From Edolisoma coerulescens (Eukaryota; Chordata; Aves; Passeriformes; Campephagidae), in assembly GCA_013397115.1 (NCBI GenBank), contig VWZW01004674.1, positions 1,397,541 through 1,461,540 of the forward strand: a DNA stretch of 64,000 bases, read 5' to 3'. Made by a program: the position numbers and the translations under genes. Below are positions 37,334-50,900 of this stretch, in pieces (position 1 is the first letter of the stretch; every line of letters starts with the position of its first letter). Under the pieces are notes generated by a model, which was not told the origin of the DNA, searched no databases, and saw nothing but the letters and a program-made list of their open reading frames with translations.

Positions 37334-37397
37334 CACCCCCTGTCCCCCAAACAACAAAAGCAATGCCAGATTCATTACTGCATGCACATTCATTTTG
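37334..37397 (-). other. Candidate exon, 64 nt, minus strand, hydrophobic N-terminal-like frame
   Basis: On the minus strand an acceptor CGTTCTGTCCCAG is followed 64 nt later by GGGGTG|GTAAGTAAAG. Two frames are open. One contains ATG codons and reads MNVHAVMNLALLLLFGGQGV up to the donor, a pattern like a signal peptide (leucine-rich core, small residues after it). The other reads QNECACSNESGIAFVV. Whether it is ever translated is unknown, and leucine runs can come from T-rich DNA by chance. Confidence 0.18.
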
Positions 37398-38157
37398 CTG
37401 GGACAGAACGTCCTTAGCTAAAAGCTACTGGAACTACTTCCTGAACTCAGTGTTTCACATGTAACCAGAGGTAAGAATTTTTGGTCTCAGGTCACACCAT
37501 GTTTTACTTGAGTTCAATTAATTCTCTATCTGAAGGCATATTTAAGACAAACATTTGATCTGTTGAGTACGAGTTTGATATTTCCTGATAGAAGTTGAGC
37601 GAAAGAATGAAACACAGGCTTTTTATTTGATTCTTCTGTTTTCCAATATTTTCTCAAGTGCTGTAGACAGACAAGCATTATTTGAACTAATCTTTCCAGG
37701 CCAAGCTGTTTGACCCACGTGCTTTGTTGCCACTATGTGACATGGAACCTTTACAAGAGTTGTGCTGTGATAGTGACATGCTACTCAGAGTACAGACTGG
37801 GGGTTAAACATCCACCACTGCAGCACTGGTCTGAAAATCAAAAGAGAGGGAAAGCAACAGTTTAAACTATATATAGGACGGTATCTTGGATAAATCTGAA
37901 CATGATGTGCCTTAATTTATGTAAAAAGCGAGACTGTCCATAAAAAAGGGTACTGTAAAGCACTTTTTGTCAAGGGTCACAGAAAGTGACACTTACTGTG
38001 GTGCCTATTCTGCTTTTTAAATATTTACATCCAACTCAAATTTGTAAACAATGTATCAGAAGACAGAGGCAGTAATTTTCCATAAACCCTTAAGGAATTA
38101 GGAAGAGTAGGAGAATATGTTCAAATATTTTTAAATCTTGCATTTCACCATTTTTGG

Positions 38158-38186
38158 AAAAAAAAATGCTCATTAAAAAAAAAAAA
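38158..38186 (+). repeat. Two A-homopolymers
   Basis: A9 (38158-38166) and A12 (38175-38186) are separated by TGCTCATT. No retroposed body was recognised to their left. Confidence 0.75.
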
Positions 38187-39333
38187 CCAAACAACCTCCA
38201 TGCTTCTTCAAAGATCCTGTCATTGGAGCAGGCTGAGGATGGTCTATCACATATGTTGTCTTGATGGAAAGTAGCTTAACAGGAGAAGAGGAGCAACCAG
38301 TGCTACCTACTGCACTTTGGAAACAATCTGTTTCCTTTGCTGGCAGGTTACTTTGCCTTTGCAGTCTCTTCCCGAAGAGTCTAAGCTGTCTGGAATATTA
38401 TTTTCCAATCACCATGAGTGGCTATGCCTGCATATCACTGTTCAAACAACTTCACGATCAGAAAATAATACATTCAGGTTTGGAATCAGCTTAGATGATG
38501 CAGAGATAATACTGTGGATGCAACAGCCTAAAGTATAAAATTCTGGTTTTCTTTATCACAGGAAAACACATAGCAGCATACAGTAACTAAGTAATAGTCT
38601 TTTCCTTCTTGCATTCTCACAGTAGCACAGGAAAACTGAAATAACACAAAAAATCAGTAGTACACCGAAGATATTTACCCACATAAGACTTTGGTGGAAA
38701 TCCACTGCAATGCAAACAGCAATCTAGATTTATAAAGCAAACACTTCCAGTCCCAGAAGACAATCACTTCTCACTTAGGGCACTGGCCAGAGTCAGTTGG
38801 GTTCCTTCATCTAATTAGAAAGAAAAGTCATGGACTAGAGAATTGAGGTTTGATGCAACTACATGTCTTGGGAGACAGTCAGTTGAAGGACCATTTCTAA
38901 CATGTGTGCATAGCACAGTCAATGAAACTATAAACATTACTGTCTGAAAATACTTTTATTTTCAGTGAAAGCTGCATGAATTGTTCCTATTTTTTTTCCC
39001 ACTTTTCAAAATATTTGCCTTCAAAACGTAATTTGTGTTTTTCTCTTTTTAACTGCTGTGACTGAAGAAGGGGTAAAGCTAAAATAAAGGAAGACAGGAG
39101 GCAAAACAAAAGGGAAAAATCTGGAAAGGCACATCAAGGTGTTTATTATGTCCTGTCACCCCCAGTGCTGCTAAATGCTCCAAATAACTTCCGTCTCAGA
39201 AGGAAAGTTATGGCTGACCGGCAGTAACTGTTGAAGAGAGTGCTTTGTTGTCTTCCTACAGCACAGGGAACCAGGACCTTGGGATGCTGGGCTGGTGACC
39301 AAATCCTATAGGGTGGTCCTGAAGGGTAAATGA

Positions 39334-39362
39334 GGGGAAGAGCAGGGTGGGGTTAGGATGGG
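39334..39362 (+). other. G-quadruplex motif
   Basis: Four G runs (4, 3, 4, 3) with loops of 7, 1 and 7 bases meet the usual pattern. Two more GGG runs lie just upstream (39311-39313, 39324-39326). There is no CpG enrichment, so it is not an obvious promoter. Confidence 0.4.
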
Positions 39363-42300
39363 TGAAAAGGAGAGTGAGGATGAGGAAGTGTGATCATGAG
39401 AGCTCTCACACCAGCTGCTGCAGTCCTCAAAGGCCCACCTTCAGGTGAACTGTGGACTTCTGCTGTGCACACAAGCACACCAGGACAATTTTACATGTGC
39501 AAGATGGCAAGTACCTGTTGCAAATGAGTGTTTTAGAGTCACTTAGAGGACCTGGGAAGGGAGGAGATCTATAACCACAATATCTCTATGAGATCTAAAC
39601 ACTCCTTTAATTCCTTTGCCATAGCAGAACCTGAGGATGCCTCAGCATTTCCTAGTACTGTCTGATATCATTATCACACTAAAGAAGATAAGGAAATGTC
39701 ACATGTACCAACAATATTTATTTTTAAAAAATCAGGCCTGCACAAAGCAAAGAAGCAGCACAGAATGGGTGAGAACAAGTGAAATCTCAGTCTGACCTCA
39801 GTGGCATAACCCATTGACCTCAGACAGCCTTCAGACATGAGCTGTCACAAAAGTGACAAAGCAAGTTCCAGCGATTAACACCACAAAGTATATTACTTCT
39901 ACATTATTAACCTTGCATATTTTGCTACTGTGTGCTGGAAAGCACAGGGAAACTCTCAAGTGTCAGAAGCACTGAAACCCTTCTTATACTTACATTTTTG
40001 ACACTGATTATCTGATCATAGCTTTTTCCTACATGAACAGCTTCCAAGGTACTGATTCCAGGATCACTCAGACTCACGTTGTTTTATCGATGTGAGTAAT
40101 CCCAGATGTTCAGTGCAGTTGCTTACATTAATAAGGACACACAACTCTCAAGTGGTTGTAGGATCAGAGCCTTTGGGTTGTGAATAGTCATTGGCTTTTC
40201 TGCCATTAACAGGCCATTGATGAACTGCAGTTTCCCTCACATCTGACAGAGGGATATTAAGGTACACATCTGTCACTGTCATTTTTCTCTTGCAACTTTT
40301 TAAAATGCAGAATCACATTCAAAAAGCAATCAATAGCAATCCAGTTGCAAGCACCTCTAATGAAGCGCAGCAGAAACAACTTGGTATTAGATTTTCATCT
40401 GAAAGGTCTGAGAAAAAACATTTCTCAGCTCTACTTTATCTGCCCAAAAAGATCAAGGTGTTTATTCCAGGATTTGAGGCAGTGAGGATAGACACATGCA
40501 CTGAACTGCCTACAGCAAGAAACTCCACTGTGCAGGATTGCACAGCTCTTTGCATAAAGTTATTGCTGCCATAGATTGCTTGTCCTACTCACATCTGTTC
40601 TTGAATATATATGTCCACAGCTCTAATTATTATAAGTAATTATAGCTGAAAGGACAATGATAACTATTAATTCTTAAAAGTATTTCCAAAAGGAATTAAA
40701 AAAACTTTTTTGAAAATTGGAAGCCTCTACTAGGATACCTGTCAATGTATCTGCTATATTTTTAATTCATGTTGTGGATACTGATAGATTGGTAATGATA
40801 TGGGTCAAATTTGCACTAAACTCTTCCACACTACTCCCACCATGCACGGCAGCTCTTCTTGTTCCTTGACTCCTAATCCATCCTCAGCAAAGTCTGGAAG
40901 TCACAGCAGATTTATATTTTGTGAAATACTGAAGAACACGATCAATTAGAAGTACTTCCTCCTGCTGTGGGAGCAAAAGATAAAGGCAGAATGAAACCCA
41001 GCACACCAGCTGACTGAACCTGTTTCCAGCTTTTCCTTCTTGAATAAAACTTTCAAACACACATCATAACTCTCTGCAATGCAAGCCATCCCATTCACAA
41101 CATAACTGACAAGGAAGAGCTAGCAGTGATTTTTCACTTGCCTTCTAAAATACAATTATTACTTTTTGATTTTGGATGCTCAGTGAACAACCAATGCTGC
41201 TTGAAAACCAATGTGATTCCCATGTTATGATACAAGTTAGAAGAGAAAGGAATAAAATCACACAATAATTTTCAACAAAAGTATGAAAAACACTAATAAG
41301 CATATGCTGATGTAAATTGGCTCATATCTCCAGCACCCCAACTGAAAATCCATTATCTTTGCTCATAAAGTAGATTTGTGCACTTTTTAGAATCAATTAA
41401 TTCAGACTAAGGGATACTACTGCATAGCCAACTCTAATCCAAACTCCTACTCTTAAGTGGTAAAAATTATTTTATTAAGCCCTAGACATCAAACAGATCT
41501 ATGGTATAGCAGTACTGAAATGTTTCAGATGAGCTTGTTTGGTGCCTGATCTAATTCCAGATTTAAAAAAAGTTTTTAATACTAATTTTATTTTCAAAAG
41601 AAAATGGAGAATATCAACACAAATCACCCTGAAATCATAGTACTGGCTCAAAAAAGCACCACTATTCTGAGGGTTGGTAGCGTTGCAACAGGGCTTCAGA
41701 ACTCCATCTCCCTTGTGGAAAAGCCAGCAAGAGGCTGAAACCCGAAGTTTCTGAGTTCATACTTCCAATTCACCACTAAAACTCTCACAGGTTTTATTTA
41801 CACGGCAGCAAGGCAATGAGGCACCATTTTATCCAAACAATGGAGTTTTGGCAAAAAAAACCCCCACTTTTCCAAGTATGCAGTAGCAGATCGAGCAGCT
41901 CCAAGAAGCACCTCTCAGGTCAAGCATCTAAAGAACCACTGAGAAGCAACTCTCCAAAAGCTTCAGGCACCTCCCATTCAGAGAGAAGAGTAGCTTCTAG
42001 CAGTGGGAGACTGGGAGAAATCCAACAGACAGCTCTTCTCCTGGCACCACTGTGAGACAGCACAGGGCTTAAAAAAGGCAGCAGCACCCATGTACAGGTT
42101 TCCAAATGGGAAGCAGCAAGATTCTTATGAAAATGGCTTGTTTTTAATAAAAGGGCTCGCAGTGGCCCAAAAAAAGACAGAACAGTAGCCAGCCAGAAAA
42201 GCAAAATAGAAAGGAGAAAAAAGAATGACAGATATCATTTAAAAAACAAAAATCTATTAAATCTAGATTTAATGGAAACAGAGGGAAATCACATGCATGT

Positions 42301-42879
42301 GGCAAATCTTTCAAATTTATTTTGCCGATGACATTTGGGGGCAGAAGAAACACCATTCCCCAATATGTTCTTTAGAATGAAACCAAAACCTTCTGTTGCA
42401 GTAAACTGACAGTTAAAACAAAAGCCAAAATTAAATGAGCTGCCCTTCTACATACTTTGCAGCCATCAAAAGCTTTCAATGTATTTATCAGTCTTTTCTT
42501 CTTCAGCTGAAATTTTGCTTTTCAGCTTTCTTTAATCCTAGCTTTAAACACACCCCTTCTTGGATCTTAATTGCTCTCATCCTACTGTCAACTCACATTT
42601 TGTGTTGCCCTGGAAGAGAAATTGCTTGTTTAAGGAGAAGAACCACAAAAGGATTTCAGCCTATTCTAAAACAACATTGAATTATTCCTACCTTACTTTC
42701 ATGAAATGCCTTTACAAAGGTCATTTTAAAAAGTATGTCAAAGGAAAGCCAGTCCATCAAAGAAAATGCTAATAGACATACAGGCAGAATATTAGAAGAC
42801 TGCACAAATTACCACATTCTCTCCTGTTTACATGTATTTGCATGCATTCACTCACTCATTCTGCGATTCTCTGCTGCAG

Positions 42880-42950
42880 CTTCATGACTTAAAGGTAAAT
42901 TCAGTGCTACGAGGATTACTGGAGGATTGGGAGATTTCATCACCCAGGAG
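42880..42950 (+). other. Candidate exon, 71 nt, plus strand, best-formed coding-like segment
   Basis: The acceptor (pyrimidine-rich run ending TTCTCTGCTGCAG) and the donor CCAGGAG|GTGAGGCC are both strong. Only one frame is open, and it is open throughout, reading LHDLKVNSV...GLLEDWEISS, which has a protein-like residue mix. The other two frames stop at once. An internal second donor (TTAAAG|GTAAAT) lies at 42894/42895. I do not recognise the family. It may be an exon of a gene spanning this region, or an unusually good pseudo-exon. Confidence 0.28.
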
Positions 42951-44790
42951 GTGAGGCCAAGGAAAGGATGTGGGTGGGTCACATCATGCATAGGGCAGGG
43001 AATAGATTTTTTTTCTGGGATTCTACACAGTCTCCTCAGCTAGAAGGTGGGGGCCAGGCTTGAAAGCCTGTCAGAGACCATCAGACCCGGAGAGTACTGA
43101 TGAGGTGTTCTTGGCATCTGGGGGAGGTCTGCAGCTCATCCTGCCTTGCAGAAAGGTTCAGCAGCTGTGGTGTGGGTAGGGTCATTAGTAATGCTGCATT
43201 CATGACTCATCTGTGGCTTATTCCTTAAATACACACACAGGCAGGAATTTTTGTTTCACTGGGCTTCAAGTTGGTCAGGACCTTCAACATAAATCTGTGT
43301 ATTAGTCTGCAAGGAAATTTACCATCTGACCTTGACATGTTTCTTCCACTTTGCGAAAGAATACTGGTTCCACAGTTCCCTGCTTGTAAGAACAGGGAAT
43401 GCATCTCAGGAGAAGCCTTCACAAGGGTATTTCCCAGTTACAACCCATGCAAACAAAGACTAAGGGAGTCTTTGAAGAGACTTGGTCAGGAGAACAAAAC
43501 CAAACAGCAGGAATTTTAGCACGGAAGTGCTTTAACTTGAGCTGAAAACTGAAATCTTCCATCAGCAAAATCAAATGAAGTACTTCATTAAAAGCCAAGT
43601 TTAATTCATGCAGAGAAAATGCATCACTTTCAAAACAGACTGAGTGTTTTTGTTTTGGGATAAGCTGTGTCTCTGGGCTGCTGGAGGACCTCATCGGATT
43701 TCTAATTTTGGTGTCTTGTAGACTGGACAATGGAGCTGCTTTTGGACAGCAAAATACAACCTCCCCACTGGGCACAGAAGCTGCATAGTGATGACATGCC
43801 AAGAAAAAAGTATCTTCAGCCTGGGAAACCTGACACAGTAGGAGACGGGATGAAGTGCTGCAGTAGCTCAGGAAGGAAAAAAAAATAAGTTCAGACTAAG
43901 GTAAAGAAAACAATGAATTTGGCAACATTAAAATCTTTTGATCATGAATTTTTAAATGAAACATTTTAAAATATCTGAATGGGAAGTTTTGGGTTTGGCT
44001 ATGGTTTTTTGTTGATCAATTGTTTATGCAGAAAGCAAAAGCTTTTTGCAAAACATTCCATAGCACTGAAGATTAACTTTTTCTTTCTTTTTTCAGTCAT
44101 GTCAATTTTCTGCTTTTTTAATCAAATTCTATATAAGCTGTGCTAGAATAAAGAGAGGCACAATGAAGTTTCTCTTTGTATTCACTGACAGAACAGAATA
44201 AAATTTAGACTGGTCTGTTCTGATGCTTCTTAGACCACTTACAAAGTAGTGGTTTATCTCAGTATCAGTATCACATGTTTAAAATTCACTAGTACTGAAA
44301 TGTAAATCACGTCTTTTTACAAGAGGGAAAAACTTCCAGGTTTATTCTCTGTGAAAACACACAAAAGTACGAAACGTAAGTCAGAACTGATTTTAAATCC
44401 GTATGTTATTAGACTCACCGGTATCGCTGTTAATTGTCTAAAATATGAATTAATACCTCAAAAATCTATTTCTTATCTTTTTCAAAGATAAGATATGGCA
44501 AATTTGGGTTTTTTTCGCCCTCCCCTAACAATGTGGGCTTGGTTCTTTAAAGCTCTGTGTTTTGTATGTGTGAGTTTTTCTTCCTCTCTTTTCATAACAG
44601 CTGCTTTTTTCTTCGCCTTGCTTTTGAGAACAGGCTATGCAATTTTTAGAAAATAAGCACTGCAAATGAATCACCAAATGATAGTAGTTAAGCTCCAGCC
44701 ATTGTGGATGCTCCTACTGAGGGGGAGCACAAGGGTTTGCTCAGGAGCACGCAGTGTATGGCTGGGTGACCTTTGGTATGGGCTGTGCAA
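42951..44790. other. Non-coding stretch
   Basis: No gene is recognised. The 127-codon minus frame at 43419-43802 has no family resemblance. A 19-nt minus-strand splice-bounded piece (44418-44436, ATTTTAG acceptor and CCG|GTGAGTC donor) is too short to argue for. Confidence 0.55.
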
Positions 44791-44951
44791 GCTCAGGAGG
44801 TGCCTCTCCTACAGGGGATGTCCAGGCTCAGGAGGTGCCTCTCCTACAGGGCTGTCCAGGCTCAGGAGGTGCCTCTCCTACAGGGCTGTCCAGGCTCAGG
44901 AGGTGCCTCTCCTACAGGGATGTCCAGGCTCAGGAGGTGCCTCTCCTGCAG
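44791..44951 (+). repeat. 34-bp minisatellite, about 4.7 units
   Basis: Units start at 44791 (35 bp, one extra G), 44826, 44860 and 44894 (34 bp each), and a partial unit ends at 44951. Units 2 and 3 are identical over all 34 bases. Others differ by one or two bases at the junction (GGGGATG, GGGCTG, GGGATG). Each unit contains GCTCAGGAGG, then TGCCTCTCCTACAGGG and TGTCCAG. AGGAG and CTCCT can pair around a six-base loop, giving one hairpin per unit. Because 34 is not a multiple of three, each frame cycles through all three phases, and all three plus frames stay open. This explains the frames of 74-166 codons here, so they are not evidence of a gene. Confidence 0.92.
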
Positions 44952-47900
44952 TCCCTGCACATGGAGAGCATCGCACAGAGAGGCACAAAGCAGATGAGAG
45001 CATCGCTTACCAACACGTGCTTGTGTTGTCTTCTGGTCAACACAAGCTTCAGCAACACCAGAATACCCTCAGGGAAAGAACACTGCTGTCTGGAAGAAGC
45101 CCAGCGAAGTTACCCCCTGGCTCCTCAGGAGCCTTGCAGGGGTGTGAAAAGCAAGGTCACAATTAATTCAGCTGGGACTGCACGGAAGCACTGCGCAATG
45201 GATTCCTTTCAACCCCGCTAATATCCTCTCATGGCAAGGGGATTGTAGAGACTTTTTGCAGACACAAACCTCTCCTTGTATATTTTACAACCAAATCCTG
45301 TATCTGGATTTAGCTCAGCATAAGCTAACATAATCTTAAAGTCCTGGTGTATGCAGCAAAGCAAAAAAAAATCTTATTATGGCAGTAAAATCATGGCTGA
45401 GGTAAATATATTCTGCGTCTCTACTTTCAGACATTTGCAGCCTTCTGAAAATTACTGTCCTTTGGTCTAAGGATTTCTTGTCTTGTCAGTTGAAGACTAC
45501 TTAAAAACAAACAAGAAAAAATGTTTGCCAGTTATTTTTCATCATCTGAAGTGCTCAGATAGGAAAATAAAAGAGTAAATAAGTGTACAAAACATGGAAG
45601 GACATAACTTCTTACCATTCGGCCTTGAAGCCTTCCCTCTGCACCCGGGGCTAACTTGGCAGCTCAGTCATGCTAAACCACCTGGGATTGCACACAGAAA
45701 TTCCCACAGGAAGTCAGCTCTAATATCAGCTCCCAAAGTTTTCATGATACCATTTTTTCCTACTTGTGCTGCAAAAGTTAAAAAGGAGGTGAACTGACAG
45801 AAATAGAAACATTTGTTATTTGACAATGTTATTAAATACACTTAAATGTGACAAAACCAAACCATTACTTTTAGCAGTGACCAGTGTTATCTGGGAATGC
45901 AATAGTTAAATACTATGGAAGATAAATTTATATGGCTGTAAATAAAACAATGGATGAACTCCCACCTCTTTGGAACTTAAAGCCCCACAGTGAGACACTG
46001 GCTGACTTACGGGCTGACTTAACATACTCCAGTTACAAATGGGAAATGTGTTCATCCTCAAGTCAGGTCACTGAGAAGAACAATTCTTAGTGCCCAAAAT
46101 ATCTCCCTCTACTGCAGCAAGTCTCTCTGGGATTAATGCAGGCATGGACTCCACACCATTTGAAAGACTCTGACCATTGCATCCATGTTCTCAGGACTTT
46201 GACTTACTCTTTCCTGTTGTGTTTCTGTGATACACTCTAAAAAAAATTCCAAAAAGCCTGTTGTTCATTCCTTACTCTTTTTTTGCATTACCACTGGCTC
46301 CTCCCTCGCCAACTCTCCCCAGTATGCTAATAAATCCTGTTACCTCACCTTTGCAGACATGCATGTTTGCATACATTCAGGCACTTACTTCCCTTCTCTG
46401 GTGCAAGTGTAGTTTGATCCTGCCCCAGTGTATGCAGTGGATGCCTCACAGGAAACACAGAGGGAACAGTCATAGCAGATTCCCTCAAGAGTGACTTTTC
46501 TGGAGCTGTATAATTTCTGGAGCTAAGGATCTACTGCCTAGATTGTGTGTTACACTCTCCTTTGGTATGAGAAGGCACAGATTAGCTGTACTGCTTGGTA
46601 TTTTGCTTAAAAGGCTTAGGAGCTAGGGTAGTTTTTTTGCTACATTTCTTGATAACTGTTCCATGTATTTCCTTTTTAAAAGGGAGATTTAAAAATAGAG
46701 TATTAAAAACCCAACGGTAACAGTACAGTTACAAATGCTGAAGTTTTAGAAGGAACTTCTGCGGGAGTTTCTGCTAGGAATACTTGCCAAGTGAAAAAAC
46801 ACAACAGTTAAGAAGACAGTTAATACAGATACACAGATAACACAGAGCAGAACCTTGAATTTCAAAATCCAGCTAAACACTGTAATATCTAATGACGTTG
46901 ACAATTCACAAATAGTATGCAAGTGGGTGTTACCACTTTCCAAAACAAAGTCACATCAAACTACTTGCTCTTGCAAGGTAGGGGAGAATTGTCTTCTTTA
47001 AAAACAAAAATAAAAGGAAACAAAAGGAATAAACTGTGAAAATAAGCTGTGAAAAAAATAGTAAAGGCCTTTTCAAGGTCTGAGCTCCCAGCCACACTGC
47101 TCACATAACAAACACTAACAAATGTTTTGATAATTCAAGGACTGTGTATGAGTGTATGCTGGAGCTTCAATTTAAACACTTTAACACCATTTAGTAACTT
47201 TTCCTAAATTATGTTCCAATCACTGATGTGCTCTTTCCAAATACAAGTATAATACAATTTGAGGTAATGCATAAAGAGCAAATATATTCTTAAGGAATTT
47301 TTAACCCCTTGTCAACAAGGGATTCTTTGGACTTCACCAAGCAGCCAAGCCTAGCAAGAGGCCCAGGAAGTTCCACTGCTGTGAGGCTGTCAGAGATAAG
47401 GAAGTGATAGCCTTTTGGTTTGGGTTTTGCAAACAAAGCAACACATTGTTTTTGATTACTGTGTTTGAAGACCACTAAAAAAATGTAGATTGGCCCAGTA
47501 TCTTGCACCACTTAAATGGAAATAGATGCATGAAGAGCTAACTACAACAACATGCAAGCTTTGCTGTCATTTCAGCAGAAAGAAGTTAAAACAAAGAAAA
47601 GCAAGGAAAGGAAGAAAACCACCAGGAAAAACCAAACACCCTTTCCCCCTCCTCCCAAAGCCCCCTGAGAGCCATCCAGCTAGATGCTGATAATATTGGA
47701 TAACTAGATCTGATGAAACAAGTTTCTTTGTAGCTTGGCATGTTGGTTTCAACAAACTGGGATGTAAACTGTAATACCAATGGGACAACATCGCTTTTTC
47801 TCTCTGTTAAGCAGAGGCCATAGAGAATCCCCTGGAAAAAACAGCAGTTAATTCAAGTGCTTTCCGAATATCCAGCTCAGGAGTGCTAAAGTCAGGTCAG

Positions 47901-50900
47901 TATATCCCCACTTTGCTCTGCTTTCTGAGTGAGGCAGCCACAGGACCCACGGCACCAGTCGATACCGACCCCTCTCAAGAATTGCTGCTTCAGACAATAT
48001 GCAGTATTTTGGGGTAAAAAAAAAATGGAAGTGAGTGACAGCCCAGCTGCTGATGTCAAAGGAATGAAAACATCTGCATCCGGCCCTCAGTGGTACACCT
48101 GCACTTCCCCACCTGGCCAAAGGGGCAGCCGCCCGGCAGAGCTGACTACCTGCCTGCAGCCCCACGGTTCCCGTCTGCAGCACCAGAGCTCACGGAATCA
48201 AAGGCTCGAGGGATAACCGTGACCATTTGTAGCCCTGGCAGCAGTTTTCAGCTCTCCTTCCATTGTGTAATTTCAAGAGCTTGCAAAACACATGTCAGTG
48301 TATGTCAGGGAAATCTGGGTTTCAAGGACAAACCTTCTCGACACCTGAGTAGTAAGATGACATTGACTCATAGGCATAAGGTCTGCTCTGAAAGACAACT
48401 TTGTTTTTAAATCTTTTTCCTTGGTTTTGAGCAGCAAATGGCACAGACATATGGGACTACTAAGGTTTCTGCTAGCATTATTTTATTTTTGTTTCTTTTT
48501 CTTCCAAACTGCCCTATTTTCTTCAGCCATGTCCTTAATTGGATGTTCAGATTAAGGTGAGAGATGTATTAAAAATACATAAACAGTAGGATCATCAAAC
48601 ACAGTATGTGCAAAATGGCAGGTTTTAGAAATATTCACTGCTAAAATTTCAACTGTTAAATGTGTTTTTGTAGGCAAAGAAGACTCTGCAGCTTTTTTAA
48701 ACATGAGGAAATCCAAAGGATTACATCAAACCATGTTACAGACACTGACAGATACAGGCTTTCAAGCAATACAGCTGTCATTAAAGCTCCTGTGACTGCT
48801 TAGAATACACTGCTGCAGTCTCCTAAAAAAACCCCAAATCCATGGGAAAAAAAGAATACCCTCAGCCTATGCTTTAGCTTCAGCACAGAGATGCAGCCCC
48901 ATCTTTCTTCCTTTTCCTACGAATAAACAAAAACAATATGAACCATTTCTACCCCTTGTGGTCACCAGCAAGGGCCAGAAAGCCACAATATGGCCTGTAA
49001 CAAGCATGCTCATCTCACAGCAGGGACTACAACCTCACACGTACTCTCCTAGGACTGCACTTAGTGTGCATTTAATTTTATTTAACATTAAGGTCTTCCA
49101 GATACAACATCACTTCCCACCTTCCAAAGGTTCTCACTACTTGAAACGAGACTGTGAGCACTGGGTAAAAAAGTCTGAAACTGCATCTGGTACCAGCTGC
49201 TAAAATGCTGTTGTGTCATTCTTCTCCTTGGACACTCATACAAGCTGTCCTTGCACATCTACGGCAACAGCAACCTGCCAAATCCACCAGGGTTTGTGTT
49301 GTTCTGTGTGACAACCAGGGCAATTAATTACTGAGATGATTTGCATGTTCATAGGCCATCCACAGTCAATGTGCAGCAGTGGTTAAGACAGGGCAGCTTA
49401 AATCCAGGTGGCACAGGCAGAACAGGAAAGGATCCTTGGGCTTGAAGAGGACAAGAGCAGCTCTGTGGTGCAGAGGGAGGGAGGGAGGCCAGCGTGAGGC
49501 ATGACTGTACTATGGGACGTTTCTGTGTGCAGCTGGCAAGACAAGAAAACAGTTGGGTCCAGGACCTGTATAGAGGCGGTTGAAGGTCAAAGAGAAGTAT
49601 CTAGAAGTAGTGTGACCTCTAAACCAGCCTTTTTACTGCATTTTTTATTACCCTCATGGCCTAAAAGTGATCAGCTTTGATCCAATGTTCATGTCATTAT
49701 ATGGCAACCAAAGGAGGGCACAGCTAATGATTTTTTAAACAGTCAGCACTCAAAAGCATTGTTTAAGCCTGGTGTAACCTATCCCCATGTTATTCTAACA
49801 GGATGCCCAACTTTCATGGTTCCCAATTTTATTTATGGCATAATACTTACAGAGAAATACAGAGAAACACATATTAATGCCTTTGAAAGTAATTTTCACA
49901 GGAAATGCAACACAAATCTAGCTGTGCATGTCTTAAACCTTCCCTGTTCACACCCTGCCCAGAGAATAAGAATCATTTATTGGGAAGCACGTGCCTTTTC
50001 TTTCTGCCCCTCTCCCCAGGTCAGTATCCTCAAAGCCTTTCTTCTAGTCTTTCCATTTGGCTACTTGGTGAACTCCAGAAGCATTTGCATTGATGGCGCA
50101 GGACTTAGCACTAGCTCTGTCATATATGGTTAAGCTGCTGCTGGGCTAAGCTCCCTTTTTTATCCTGAGTGGTATTTTCTCTTTGAACTTTAGGAATTTA
50201 TACAGTGTTTTATCCTTTCAAGTATCTCTACAAATTCTTCACAGGATCTACAGCACAGGCAGGGCCTTTTTATGACAGAAAGACACAGTAGGTTTCCATG
50301 CTTTGCAGTCACTGTAATATAACCCACTGCTTCACTAAGCCCACTAACATTATATTCATTATTTGGAACGGAGCTTATGCTAAAGAAGTCATTTGTTCTG
50401 ATAGTCAAGCGCACCATCAAAAGTCTGATTGCCTACAACAAATCAAGAGAGTTTTATAAGCCCTACCATGTGCTTTCCTATCTTGAAAGAAAAAAAAAGC
50501 CACAAATTGCACAGGAATAATTACCTTTCTGCCAGCTTGTTTTTAGAAGTAGAATAGGTAACACTTATGTGTAAATGCAAATAGCAGTGATAATATGGGG
50601 CTCCCAGGGTATCAGAAAGTTCCCTGTGGAAATACAGAAGAGCACTACAATGGGACAAATGAAATATACCTTTCACCAAAACATGAAGGTATTCTACCCA
50701 TTCTTCTGCTTAAGAAGGATGACTGGCTAATGCTTAGTGCAGAGAAATGTACTAAGCAGCTGCATTTTAAGTTACTACCTTGTACAACAGTTATTGTGTA
50801 CCTTTTCTGTGCAAAAAAGTTTCCTGCAGTTGTCCATAATTAATTTCAGTCTGATATGACTAGATAAACAGGGGTCACGATGGAAAAATTAGCAAAGTGC

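Larger units (their letters stand above)
37398..42879. other. Long non-coding stretch
   Basis: No gene is recognised. It holds A-runs at 38158-38166 and 38175-38186, a G-quadruplex motif at 39334-39362 and a broad A+T-rich region (40580-41700). Open frames up to 94 codons have no recognised content. Confidence 0.6.

Noticed and set aside
43419..43802. 127-codon minus open frame
   Set aside because: The reasons are the same as for 32043-32399, and it overlaps an unrelated plus frame of 82 codons.
44666..45221. Three overlapping open frames over the minisatellite (up to 166 codons)
   Set aside because: A stop-free 34-bp unit repeated out of phase keeps all three frames open automatically, so length is no evidence of coding.
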